64,000 bases of DNA from contig CM024177.1 in NCBI GenBank assembly GCA_013433145.1, positions 5,544,110-5,608,109 on the forward strand, written 5' to 3'. Position numbers and translations under genes: made by a program. This stretch comes from Ascaris suum (taxonomy: Eukaryota > Nematoda > Chromadorea > Rhabditida > Ascarididae). This document shows, in pieces, positions 46,801-59,100 of this stretch. The first letter of the stretch is position 1, and each line of letters begins with the position of its first letter. A model generated the notes under the pieces. That model was not told where the DNA came from. It searched no databases and saw only the letters and a program-made list of their open reading frames with translations.

Positions 46801-49581
46801 ACGCTATACATCTCTATGCCTATCAATCTGCGCTGTTGGGTGGTCGTTAATAATTTTTTCACAGGGCAAATTTCAATACTGAGATGGCATACGCACCATG
46901 ACGTTTCGTTTATAAGACACTCTCTTTCCTTCTACAGGTTTCCTCTCGGCGTATTCAATTTTTTGAAAGTTGAGAATAGTGTTTTTTTAAATTAGAGATG
47001 ACATAAACTTTGGTGCTTATAAAAATTTGGTGAATAAGGAGCGATTAAATTAAAAATATTTATCAATTTCGGCAAAATTGCGATGCAAACAATTGTTGAT
47101 AATGACATTAGTGAAGCTTTTTTTCAGCAACATTTCAAACATTAATTTCCCATATATCGCTTAAAATACTTTAATGGATATTCGAATGTAATAGTGAAGT
47201 ATAGGATTGAGATGATTGCAGAAACTCGTAGTGAATGTGCGAAGTTGAAAACGAACGCGCCATTATAGCGACGAACTTTTTTTTGCAAGATTCCACGTGA
47301 AGTGAGTTCTATGTGCCAGCTAATAGAGAAATAAAATGATGTCTTATAGTGAAAGATTATTTTATTAGTTCCAATACTTGTTACATTAATAATTGTTAGA
47401 TTTCAGTAAAGAAACGTCATTATCAAGTTTGCATATAAATTATACAGAGTATTTTTAAAGAGCCAAAGAGTACTTTTTGATAGAGTAAATAACAGAAATT
47501 ATGAGAAATGAGTCAATTTTGATTTCAATTTTAATATTTCTTAAGATAGAGTTACTTCTTAATATAAAGATTGCAGATTTTAGGTATTAATCGATGGAAT
47601 TAAAAGAAATAAAAATCATACAACCACCTTCTATTATTTCTACACAAATACATAATGATGGACTGAGACTAGTGCACTCCTCTTTCCCCTCCCAAATAGC
47701 TGAAGAATACTAAGGAAATAATTTTCAGGCGGATTTTTAGTGGATAAACCTAAACCTCTCGATTTGCTCTTCTTTCAGCATCAAAGTAGTGGATTTGATT
47801 CTTTCGATTGTTGAAGTTTTAACGGCCTACGCCTCATTCATCTCCTCAGCAGTTTCCTTTACTGCCAACTAGCAGCACTACTTAAGAGTAACTGCTCTTG
47901 ATTATGCTCTTAACATCTATGTTCTATTAATAGCAACTGAGAGTAATTGGCACACCTATGGATAGCGAGATTTGAAGTTGAAATGAAATGGACAAATATG
48001 GGAGGAAGAAAGACGGCCGTTTAGAAAGTGCTGACCACCTTGTTATGGAGGAGTATTTAGGGAAGTAGTCGGCATGGGTTGTCGTTTTGTTTCCGTCGCG
48101 ACAAAACATTTCGCCATCTTTCAGCACAAATCGTCGTGTTCGTGGCTCAAATTATAGCGGAAATTATCCTCTTTATGCTTACTTGCAATCGTTCAATTTC
48201 TTTTTTTTATCACATATTGCTCTCTTATCCAAATCTAAGTGTACTTTTTCTTCTATAGTACAATTTTGAACTCAGAGAACCTAATTTTTTCAATCCAAAT
48301 TCTTATCAATCGAGAGATCTGCGGCGATTTTAAAAGCTTCCGTGTTCTTGAAGTTCAACATTCACGTATGAACTTAAGGAACTCTGTCGATTAAGCTTAT
48401 CAGAAACTATCTTATCGACTAACTTCCTCAGGAACTATTTTAAATGCAAATCGAACGACCTCCAGCACCTTTGAACTGAGAAATTGGACATCACCGAATA
48501 TTCAAAATTACTCGATGACTTTACAACGAAGACAATATTATGTACAAAGGCGTAAAAATATTCAAAATATGCATCGCACAAATATTTCCATATCACCACG
48601 CTATTTGCCGTTTTATCATTGAAATCCCCTTCGAAATCATTCATGGTTTTCAATATCAGTGTCTCGATGGAATTTTAAAAAACATGGAAAACCTTCAATG
48701 TGGTTATTGGTATAACGTATGACGTAATTATAGTTTATTGGTATAACGTATGCCGTTATGCATAAAATGGAAAGTACTTCTAGTTTATATGTCGTAGAAA
48801 CTTGTGCGTTATTAAACTTCAAAGGCGATCAGCTAAGAAGAAATGTTTCTTCCAAGAAATTTAGAAAATGTGAACTGAATTCAATTTCAACCGACTTATA
48901 TTTTCGGTAATTCGCTTCGATAAATTGGTAGTTTATAAGACTCGAGCAGTGTGACCGCCATACTTCATTCACGTTTAAACTTAGCCGTACGACGATCTAG
49001 TGGTGCAATTTTGGTTCACTGTATGCCACCCACTGCTTCAATTCAGTAACGAGTGAAAAATGAAGCGGTCACATCGATCGGGTATCACACAATGCCACAG
49101 AAATGGCTTCGAAACATTCGCAATATTTAAGTTTCTCCCTCATGAAATATGAGCAGAATGCTCTTATAATCGGTTACTTTTCATTAGCCGTAAGGGTTTT
49201 GAATACCGATTTATCGATCGGACTTTGAAGCTCTCATCTGAATTCAATGATTCGCATTCATTAACGTTTGAAAATGCGAACTTGGACTGGTTTCTTATGT
49301 TGCGTTTCGTAGAAATAAAACGGGGGATCATCAGCACACAAATTTTGACTGAGAAACCAATGAACTCCATATTGGACTCCATAAGGATAACTTCGAAGGG
49401 GATCAATCAACAGCAATCAATATTCATAAGGTATTAAGATCGGCACCTGTCTAGGATCACTACCGAATCGATCGAATATTTGCTCGGTTGGCAACTCGTC
49501 GTCTTCCATCTTGAATTCGAAAGGAAAGGCGCCGGAAATCCGTCGAGCACAATTCAATGGGCCGTGTAAGTGTGCGTCCAT
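40849..49581 (-). CDS. EFHC1: EFHC1/EFHC2-like protein, three DM10 domains, no EF-hand
   Basis: Twelve minus-strand exons: 49581-49447, 48145-48039, 46763-46565, 45680-45534, 45117-44996, 44372-44340, 43989-43784, 42926-42730, 42393-42322, 42011-41970, 41444-41302 and 40975-40849. Phases agree and sum to 509 residues. DM10-1 (~residues 92-193) has CEEQIYRVRPMKLLYYLVDDT, NSGIMQGRVFTRQKVP, FIHWSDL and YRITSCDHYTK. DM10-2 (~252-375) has RRTFRMTVFTVDDTVTLVE, FLKRINLP, YYRSWELYPGVWVDVF and FIYGCE. DM10-3 (~400-500) has KKFVLTYHVNSQEVDIAESG, FTIGSTMTFYRWSFKLLEAD. EFHC proteins are microtubule inner proteins of ciliary doublets; in a nematode this points to sensory cilia. The frame ends HDYDAV right after DM10-3, so the C-terminal EF-hand of vertebrate EFHC1 is absent. 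The exon 8 acceptor could instead be at 42950 (+8 codons). The 33- and 42-nt exons rest on phase and alignment. Confidence 0.9.
42541..42632 (+). repeat. Polypyrimidine island in an EFHC intron
   Basis: A C/T-rich block (CATCCTCATCCTCCTCTCC and following) in the intron between exons 8 and 9 of the EFHC gene. On the gene's own strand it is purine-rich, so it is not an ordinary polypyrimidine tract for splicing. Confidence 0.55.
48704..48756 (+). repeat. Short tandem duplication in EFHC intron 2
   Basis: TTATTGGTATAACGTATG followed by ACGT or CCGT occurs at 48704 and again at 48735 (period 31, one mismatch). No function apparent. Confidence 0.75.
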
Positions 49582-51749
49582 AACGGCTTCCTGTTAGTGT
49601 TCTGCCCCACCTACCTACTATATCCGCTTGCAACGTCCTCTCTAAGCAACTAAAACAGGTGTTGTATTTCCTGCTAGGAAGCGTTTCACATGGGAAAGCA
49701 AACGTCGTCCTTTACTTCATAGTGTTTTCAAAGTTGCATTCAACGAGTTTCTTACAATGTTGTAATTTTGAATTACTTTAGATTATATGAATGCCGCTGC
49801 GGTCTCCTTATAAAATAAATCGAAAATCTCATTCATGCAATCCGTGAACTGTGTCCCACTCAAATAGGCTCGCCGACATCGCTAACTGGAATGCAGCCCA
49901 TAGGAAAGCGAGAAAAGTGATTCGGCACCACGCCTTCACTTATCTCAGGTATGACAGAGAGCACGCGATGCAATTTTATATCATCTGACATACCTACCTC
50001 ACATCTCAGATGACAAGTTATATAAAATACAGCGACGTAACCTTACCTGAGTCTCCATCTACCAACAAAGACATCCACCAGCAACGAAGAAGAGTTCGCG
50101 TGTGAGCTTGCTCTGCTTCCAACAAAAAAAAGTCAGTGCACATTTATGCGGTACACCACGAAAGATTCAACCATATGTGAGTGACTCCATCAGAAATAGG
50201 CACTCTGCACTTCCTATCCAGTAAGCAAACAGATAAACGGCCATCCTCTCAGCGCTCTTCGAGATATTCTTTTGGTACCACAACCATCTCTAGATGCCTT
50301 CGGGCGAGAATGCACATGTTATAGACTTAAAGGCTTAAAGGTTCGGCTGTCACATGCAAGATTCTGAACAATTTCTGTTCCCTTAAAGACTTTCCTCGAG
50401 ATGTACCCATCAAACTTCTGCTTCATATGAATCTTTCATGATCAACCAATGCAGACGCTCACCCTCATCATTATCACCGATGACACGAAAGCATCACATA
50501 TCTGAGTGGAAAGCGGAAAAGTGACATAGAGAAAAAAGCCGTTAAAAACAGCATGAATCACCCTCGGAGTGCTGTGCAGCACCAACAGTGTCCTGATGAA
50601 AAAAAAAAAAACTGGAAGCGACTCGAGACGTTTTATAAACGCGACTGCCATAATACTTTTTTTTGAAGCAATGCAGCGTTTTACGCTCCCTTTATTAAGA
50701 AATAGTTGTGCGGAATATTTCGAAATCCCGGATCCATGCAATTTTTGCGGCTTCGATGTTTTCTTCAAAAACAAAAAAGAATTCCAAGGGTACCAACGGG
50801 TGAAGCCAAGGAGTCTCAGGATCTAAAATAACTCACATGACACAAATGCAATTAACAGTCGGTGATTAACTCGATAAATGGACCTTTGAAAGAAAAATAT
50901 TCCACAAAACGCCGACTGATTGATTATATTGGCGACATTAACACCAATCTGTGCTCATTTTCCTGCTGCTTCGGCCATTTGAAGACTTTAATGCTCTGTT
51001 ATTTGAAGGTGCCAAAATTAAAAAAGCAATTCTGACTGTTTATTTCATTTTAAAGTCATACACCCTCTTCATTAATAAAAAGTATAATGTAATCAAAATA
51101 AAGCACCACTCCCTTCAACGGTGCCAAACATTGAGATATTCGTCACTTTTCTTTATTTATTTCTCGGTTCCGCCGTGAAAAATGTCCAAAGAAGATGAAG
51201 CAATTTTAAATTACATGAGTACAGCATGAACGAATAGCGCTGATAACTACAAAGCCACGACCCATCGTTTTCTAAGTATATTTGGTGGAATGGATAATTA
51301 TACAGCAAGGCCGCCAATAAATCGATAATTGCTCGAAATTTCTTGCCGATGCAGTTGTGGAGAGATTCAGCTGTAATGAAAATACCTTAGAATTTGTGCA
51401 TTACTGAAATATTTTGTTAAAACAAAGTGTTCGGATAAGAAAGATATAAACCATTCTCTTGATATTCTTATCATTTTGAACATTCTTATCACCTTCATAT
51501 GCTACAACGGTTACCACCTAGATCTCTTTTTCATTATTTCTTTCATAGAGACAATCAGCGAGTCTGCTAGTACAAGAGAAATAATTATCATCACAAACGG
51601 AAAAACATTCCACTTCAATCGATTATTAAAACTTCCAGAACTTGAACAAAAACTTGTTTCTTCCTCTTTTACAGCTTATAAATAAACTTTTTGAAACACT
51701 GATAATGCACTGCGACAGTGATTTGAAACAGTGATAATCAACAAGCACG
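49582..51749. other. Intergenic between EFHC and LAMTOR5
   Basis: Expected to hold the EFHC promoter/outron and the LAMTOR5 3' UTR. An AACACTAACAG acceptor lies about 10 bases upstream of the EFHC ATG on the minus strand. Remaining open frames on both strands (for example 50442-50826 and 51476-51685) show no family resemblance. CACTGCGACAGTGA and a near copy occur at about 51709 and 51768. Confidence 0.4.
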
Positions 51750-53102
51750 CTATTGCAATGCTTTATGTACTGCGACAGTGACTGCTCCCTCCTTCGTGAT
51801 GACGAGTTTCGACTTCGCACTCTGTAGTGTGATAACGGGTGGTGAAAGAGAGGATTCTGAATCCAGAGTCGATGCCAACGACAATAACTGCGAAACTACG
51901 GCGGCGGCTGAGGAATGCAACGTACCACGATAGCATAACGGTAAAGCTTCACTATCAGCACATAATACGCCAATTACGTTTGGTGTTTGCATCCTTCAAT
52001 TAAAAACATTCGAACGAGAAGGCAGAAATGATAAAATCTTCAATATTAATTTAAAGATCACCAGCATGAAAGGACAGACTCGTACCTCCGATCTTTCACT
52101 GTCGATGATGGCATCTATCCACTACCCATCACTCGATGCTCCCGCTCTCGTTCTTTTGAATTCTATCATGCCTTAGAGCTTAAGACGCCAAGGCCTTCTA
52201 ATCGATTAAACGTGACCGTGTTGTACAAGAACAAATCTTTTCTCCTCCTCTATTTAATGCACTAGGAAGCGCCGGTGGCTTACGCCTGCTAGCATGAAAC
52301 AGTGAAAAGGAGAGAGCGGAAAAGCGCTGCAACAGCATAATGGATAAATGCTATTCGTGTTCCGCGCACTTTCCGCCTTTACCTCGCTTGATGATTTCAT
52401 AACAACGGTGTGAGTCATACTTGAAGTGTGACTATGGCCCACCGACATACATCTGACTGCTTCAAAGGTCCACTAGTATTATCTCTCCCCCCCCCCCATA
52501 TTCGTATGCTCGATGATACTGATATCATCATTTGAGTGCAATGAAGTGCTTGCAGGAGAGCTGCTATAAATCTCAACCGTTAATCCTACCAATAAAATTC
52601 GGGTAATATGTTAGCAAAATGTCTGTCATTTCCACATTCAGAGAAAAATAGTGTTGTAATGTACGTAATTAAATACTAAATTTATCTAAGAAACATATAA
52701 GAAGGGAAGTGAAAAGAAATCGACAGCATATTCGGCAATATCATATGCACAACACACACGTTTTAAGCTGCTAACTGATTCAAGTATTTCTTCTTGCTAC
52801 TTTATATAGGATATTCGCCGATCGGCACTAAGCTCTTCCGCCCCTCCCCCTCCGTCACTTCTGCCCTATTCCCACAAACATGCATTTGACTTGGCAAAAT
52901 TATATTTTAGATGATCGTTTAAATGAAATACTTTGCTGATGGCAGTATCAAGCGAACTTTAAACGGTTTGCATTTTGATATCTGACTCGTCAGGAAATTA
53001 GCATTTAATTACCTTATTTAAAAATAAAAATATAATATTCTAAAAATGGTGAATAAAAATAACTCACATTTCTTCGGCACAATTCTCCATTTGTGCCTCC
53101 AT
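51750..53102 (-). CDS. lmtr-5: LAMTOR5 (HBXIP), Ragulator complex subunit
   Basis: Two minus-strand exons: 53102-53068 (MEAQMENCAEE plus two bases) and 51993-51750. They join in phase 2 to give a complete 92-residue protein, the usual length for this subunit. Signature blocks are PNVIGVLCADSEALPLCYRG near residues 14-33 and the C-terminal VITKEGAVTVAVHK, which match the roadblock-like fold of HBXIP/LAMTOR5. The protein is one of five subunits of the Ragulator scaffold on late endosomes and lysosomes, which anchors Rag GTPases and recruits mTORC1 in response to amino acids. The ATG sits in a strong context behind TTCTTTTAG and a G+C-rich 11-base leader, which fits a trans-splice acceptor. The single intron is ~1.07 kb. 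The intron-free second exon carries the whole conserved domain, so the call is secure. Confidence 0.95.
52487..52497 (-). repeat. G/C homopolymer in the LAMTOR5 intron
   Basis: A run of about 11 C on the plus strand preceded by TCTCT. It is one of several G/C homopolymers in introns or intergenic DNA of this window. Confidence 0.7.
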
Positions 53103-53113
53103 CGCGGCGGCCA

Positions 53114-53122
53114 CTAAAAGAA
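53114..53122 (-). promoter_or_regulatory. Probable trans-splice acceptor of LAMTOR5
   Basis: On the minus strand TTCTTTTAG precedes the 11-base leader TGGCCGCCGCG and the ATG. There is no upstream in-frame exon. Confidence 0.5.
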
Positions 53123-56100
53123 TCGAAATTTATTGTTCGTTGGTGCAAAACGAACCTTTCAAATCCTGAATAAAGGAAATATAAGAGAATATAAATGGAA
53201 AACTTTCTAATCAATAAGTGAGGTTTAATGTTGCTATATGCAATAGCAATGTAATAGGAGAGACCAGTCTATAAGAAATATCTCCGCAGATAATACCCAT
53301 TGAATTTAAATAAACTTGACCATCGAAGTAGCTATCCTTTGTAGTGCTTTGACGAAGTGGCCGCTCTATTATTTTTTAAACGAGATTTATCATTTTATCG
53401 CTTAACGCTAAACATTTACTAAATAAAAGAGTTTTCTCAACTAACAGCATAACTTCACCGTCATAGAAAACAACGTTACTACTAGAGGTTGATGTACTGC
53501 GAAAACGAACTTTCACTTTCAGTGATACTATAGGCTACAGCTCTCTTTTATAGTGGAACAACACCTCGTGGCTGAGAATCGCATTCATTTTCTCCTTATG
53601 GTAAGGGGGTTGCCCCGAGATGCTTCCCAAAGGAACGGAGAACTTCGGAAGCGTCTATGATGAGTTAAAAAAAATACCTCATAGCAATCTTTAAACCTCA
53701 TTCAAAGAAAAAAACGAAAACTGCGAGTGGGAAGTGCTCATCTGCACTGGCTATGGCCTTAGAAGAGAGTACTTACTAAATCGTTGCAAACAACATTTGA
53801 GTTTTCCCAGAGCTAACGTCCCATGGTGCTGTAATTATGATGACTACTATCTCCGTGAATGGCTCGACAAACTCCACTACTGCAAGTTATTAGGCTTTTC
53901 ACTTGACCAGGCTAGCAGTATTCGAGTTAGACGATAGCGCCAATTCCAGTCAGCATCAGCGCTGTCTTCCACTCTGGCGAGGTCCACACTTCCTCCACAG
54001 TGCTCCCGGCTAAAGGATACATTTCCCTCCTTTTTTTGGGGAGGGCAGGAGAGGAGCCTTCCTTAACCATATCCTCTGAGAAATTTTCCATCAGGGCATA
54101 ACCTAGTCCATATTGGCTGGTATAGTGGAAACGCCGGATTTCTTGATGATTGAAGATAGTGCCTAGGTAACGCGGTACTATTGTAACAACCATTACTTTC
54201 ATCATGTTTCATTTCAAGTCTTAGTAAAACATAACATCACCTGCTTACCACCGAGGTTATGCAAATCACACTCGGCAAAATCGAGGTCCCACCGCTCACT
54301 CTCTTTATTGCCTGGAATCGCACACCTCCCATCTACTTTAATGATGGAAATACCATATCACTCGCCGTCTTCCACCTAGGCTTCAAGAAGCCTCAGCGTG
54401 CGGGTTACAAATTAATAATGATAACTGATATCTTGCAGAAACCCACTCAGCTGCTACAGTGCATTCAAAAACCTCCAAACGCAATCTGTAACGCAATTCT
54501 CGATCTCAGAAAAGGCAATCCCCGTTTGGTGTTACCTTGTGGTCCCTGCTATATACCTAAAGGACACTGATAACAATCATTACCGCCCCAAACCATTTGC
54601 CAGGTCTCCCGAAATCCCAACATACAATTTTCCTTTTACGACAAAAGCTTTTGCCTTGATTTGAGCGAACTCATTAACCGTATCGCTGGTCACAAGTGCA
54701 TCACTAACTTAACGCTTCAGATGACCGATTGGTTGGCACTGTAACAAGCAGCGTTAAAGCGTACCCGGGAAGAGCTCTATAACGGGTAGCTCCTGAACGA
54801 AAGATGCAGCAGTCCCCCTCCCCAAACTACTGATGGATAACCTCGACTTCGCACGACCACTGTTCTTCGTGGAACTTTCCGACTCGGTTCCATAGGATAG
54901 GCAAAACGCTCTTGTCACGAAGAAGGCAACGAAGAATTTATCAACACCACGGCTACAAGGACTGTCTAACTCTGGAAAATGTTGCACAACAACAATTTTC
55001 AATCAACTTCCCATCCATCCCTCACCTCGCACCAATAAATCTATTACAGTTACAACAAGACCTCATCCAGTTCAACCACTAATTATGCAATAAAATTCAG
55101 ATTGAAGTATGGTGCTCATTCTCACATGCTTGATGAGGTGTTTCACGCCGAACAGAAGCGATCATATATTCGTCGGTTATTTATCGAAAAAATAAGAATA
55201 CTTGGGACGAAACTATAATCGCAAATTGAAAAATTCCATCGAGAAAGCAGCAAAAAAATTTTTATTAGCATCGCAAAAAACATGCATTTACAATGTGTAA
55301 ATTCAAAGACGACCCCATTCACCGGGAATCAACTGACACTTCAGAACTCAAACACACAAACACACGCACACACACACGCAATTGTGTCAGTCCATCATAA
55401 CCCACCTATACAAGAGAGTATCTCTATTTCAAAAACACACAATCCTCAATAATATTTTCATGGTAATATGCAAAAAAAGGTCATTGTAATCGCTCTTCAA
55501 ACCGTCATCCTAACCCTCTACACCTCATTCGATGAGCTGCATAAAACTGCTCCAAATTGGGAACAACACTGCTAACTACGATAAAACAAAATCTCTATAA
55601 CAAAATGATAAATTAATTTATGAACTTTCAAATTCACATTTAAGGTATCCTCTTATTTATATTTTTGAAGCTGCAATAATCGACAGAATTATATGCAAGT
55701 TGCTGCCTAAAATACACATACTAGATGCTTATATTAATACTACTTCACCCTTAGACACAACTGAATGCCTAAATGCACACAGTCAACCGCAACGGAATTA
55801 AAGATAAAAGAGGCGGAAGCATCAACTAAAGTGGAAGATTTCAACGAGTCAAATGATGTTTGAAAACGTCCTTGTTGGCTGCCACTGTTAACGGTCCGTT
55901 GTGGAATTTATGAAACGAAATTTTAGAATAAAGCGAAAAGATATTTCAATGATGGGACGAGAAACAACTGCGTAGAGATCACCATAACCCATTCCCTGAT
56001 GCCCGCCAACACAGCAAGTGGCCGCTACCCGACTACATAATTCGAAATAAGGGGTACAGGGGAGGTGGGGAGAGGGAAGGAGAATGAGGGTGCCCATATC

Positions 56101-56131
56101 ATATTCGGTGTAGAACGCCGAGGTAGTCACA
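53123..56131. other. Intergenic between LAMTOR5 and DCN-1
   Basis: No recognisable gene. Frames at 53734-53937 and 54259-54570 (plus) and 53927-54205 and 54754-55002 (minus) are 67-103 codons with no known domain. They could be chance or relics of an old insertion. A short CA-rich microsatellite lies at about 55349-55380. The DCN-1 3' UTR should start at 56131; the nearest canonical signal on that strand is far off, near 55261-55266. Confidence 0.4.
55349..55380 (+). repeat. Imperfect (CA)n microsatellite
   Basis: About 32 bp of CACA repeats interrupted by AA and CG steps, in intergenic DNA downstream of DCN-1. Confidence 0.75.
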
Positions 56132-59100
56132 TTAGGTATTGCTCATCTGACTTTTGCCATATTCCACAAATTCATCGATCAGCACCGGCCACGCGCCTTC
56201 CGCATCGTAATTGCTAAAGTCGGGACGAATCGTCAGTGAAAAATCCAGTAAAAGGTTCCAAGTATCCCGGGAAATTGCTCGCACTCCCTAAACAAAATCA
56301 ACCATACGACTAATTCAAATTATGGCTGCAATACCGCGTAATGCCTCAAAGATGAGCAATAACTGTCGTTCTGATAACTCCGTATAGGTGTGCAGCAAAA
56401 AATTAGTTCGCGAAGAGAGAAAACTCGGGTTCCATCGGTGAGTGACTGTCATATTGAATTTATTTTATTTTTTTCTTTTCTGACTACCCGCATTCTTTTC
56501 CTCCTATAGACTGTGAAACTGCCGCCTTCGTTGATTTGGTCTCCTCGGCGCTCTTTAAACCCGATAACATTAACAACAGATGGGAACTGAAATTGAAGAA
56601 ATATACATACACAGGGGATGCGACAGAGGAAGATGGGTTCGAGGTAGGGACAGGCCAGTAACGAGCCTTGCAAGGCTTTGCACAATCCCTTTCCCTCTCC
56701 TACGTCTCGCGTAGGGTATGCTTCACTAGAAGCAGTCATCAGTGACCATATTACTGCCATCAAGCCGGGGTACATGGATCAGCTCTGGAAAATAAACTCG
56801 CTGGATGCCTTATGCAACAACCACTATTGCTCATATATAAACCGATTAAATCAAAAAAGCTAACCCCTCTCATTGGGATAAAAAAGGCGAAACCAGTGAA
56901 ACAAATACCAATTTAAAAACACAAGAAGATAACTTGATAATGGGCCTGAGAAAAAAAATCGAAGATGGCAGTGCAACAACATAAGTCACAGTCACTCTCC
57001 CAAGCGAAGCTTTCGAAATCAGCACCTTAGATCCCAATGATGGTCAACGAGCAACAAGGTGAACGGCACACTCAAAGCGACTACAAAAAGCAAAATGAAA
57101 TTTCAAAAAAAGAGAATATTTTTGTTACGCTGATAGTATCAACAGTTAGAAGATGCTCGTTCTTAAAAGCGCTATCAGTGCATACACAGCCTTATCACCA
57201 AACGATCATGACTCGTATCAGATCAATCCATCCTCCAGCCAGAAAATACTTAAAGTGAATTGCAAGTTTTCTCGAAAAGGACAAATTTGTTACCTTTTCA
57301 CGAAGAAATTTGACCCATAAAGATTGATACCCGAAGCTGCCTCCAAACACGATATCCCAATAAGCTATGGCTGTCTCCACATCTACAACAAGCAATAGTA
57401 CAATTATGGTTAAGCTCGATGTATCAGAAACAAAACAACAATAACAAAAACGACCAAAAACTGATTTTGCTGCCCAGTGATTGAAAAAAGCGGAATGGGC
57501 TTCAACACAATTTTAAATTTGCATCGAAACAAAAAAATGCACTAATGACTAATCGATGCATAAAAATTTGCATATTTTATGCAACAATTTGTTTACTCTA
57601 ACATGGCAATAATAAAATACACTTAAATTGCAACCATCGCAGCATATACCTTTATGCTTCTCGAGTTTTAATATATATTACGAACATGAACGCTCATGCT
57701 TATCGCACTCGCCACTCAGCAATTTGAATGCTTTTATAACCTTTGCATATATTTATTGAGACTTAGCTTGGAGATCTCCATACCGCCTTTCACTGCGTTT
57801 TTATAACGTCATCTTAGTCTTCCGAAGGTCCAAACATGGCATTCACAAATAAGAATCAGAAAAGGGCATTCATGGACGAGAAGTCAAAAGTGGGAGGAAG
57901 GTTACGTGTTCACGACCTCTTCTACCTATCCATTCTTTCAAGCTCTTTTTTCTTATATTTTTCAGGCCGTCAGTTTAGAACACTTACACGTTTGTTATTG
58001 TAAATTTATTCGAGAAGGAAAGTTGCGCGGAAATTGCCAAGAGAGAACGAAAAACCGCTTTAAAAGATTTGGATTATCAGAGTTTTTTGAAAAGAAAGCC
58101 TTCTCCAAAGAATAATCCTCAAGAAAAATCGGCGCTTTTTAAAATTAGCGGAAATAAGTCATCCACCTTGAATAAAAGACTGCTCTTCTCCCTTACAAAT
58201 TTTATAGAAGCAAAAGTCGAGCTTCAATGCCACCGAAGAACCACCGTAATGCGGCAAACAATATTTTTTGAAGCAACAGTTTGCATGCAAACAAAAAACA
58301 ATCGAACGCGCATTATGCCAACCAATTTTTAAGAATCCACAAATATATACTATCACCCCTCCATGTAACAGATAAGACTCCTCATAATCATCCAAACTAT
58401 TACCAACCAGCTGTCCTTTCCGGTCTCGATTCGAGTAACAAGCTTCAAACACGCAGGTTCGCCGCAGCGAGCGCAGCACAAATCCATCCGTATACTGTCC
58501 GTCGCGAAACGCAAAACTGAGCAGCGGTGCGCATGTGTATTGCCCACATTACCATCAACGGTAACACACTCATACGTCCCACTTACCGTACTACAGCGCT
58601 AATATCAACCTCTCTTTATAATCATAAGCGAACTTGTGTCAGCAGAAAAAAACATCGCAATAATTAAACACACCAAGAGTCCTTTGAGAAGAGACACGTG
58701 CATAATTAAACGTGAACTGATAGAAGTCACGGAATTTTTGTGGATCCCTGAGTTCTTCATTCAGCGACGGTAACTTCGATTTTAGCTTTTCCAACGAATC
58801 CACCCTGAAATAGCAGCAGTTCATTAAATATCACCATGCAGACATCCCGGGATGATCAAATAGCAAATCCCCATTCCCACTCATCCCTCCAGCCTCCCCC
58901 TCCGTCCTTTGCGACATCCCATCTTGTCGCTAGCTGAATGCGATCATTGCATTCCTATACTATAAAGTATCAAGCATTGATGCATTATAAAACTTGCCTC
59001 ATTTCAGTGAGACCCGTACTGAATTCTTGCCATGAAAATTCACACTGAGTTTGAGCTTTAAGTTTCCACGCCAACACGAGCACTGTCCTCTCAGTTGGAT

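Noticed and set aside
42280..52100. A plus-strand membrane transporter or receptor overlapping the EFHC region
   Set aside because: Scattered hydrophobic plus-strand frames (for example 48087-48269 and 49225-49437) first suggested one, but their phases do not join and the minus strand is fully explained by EFHC and LAMTOR5.
53734..55002. Possible transposon relic between LAMTOR5 and DCN-1
   Set aside because: Several 67-103 codon frames on both strands cluster here, but none shows transposase or reverse-transcriptase motifs (no DDE spacing, no YxDD) and there are no terminal repeats.
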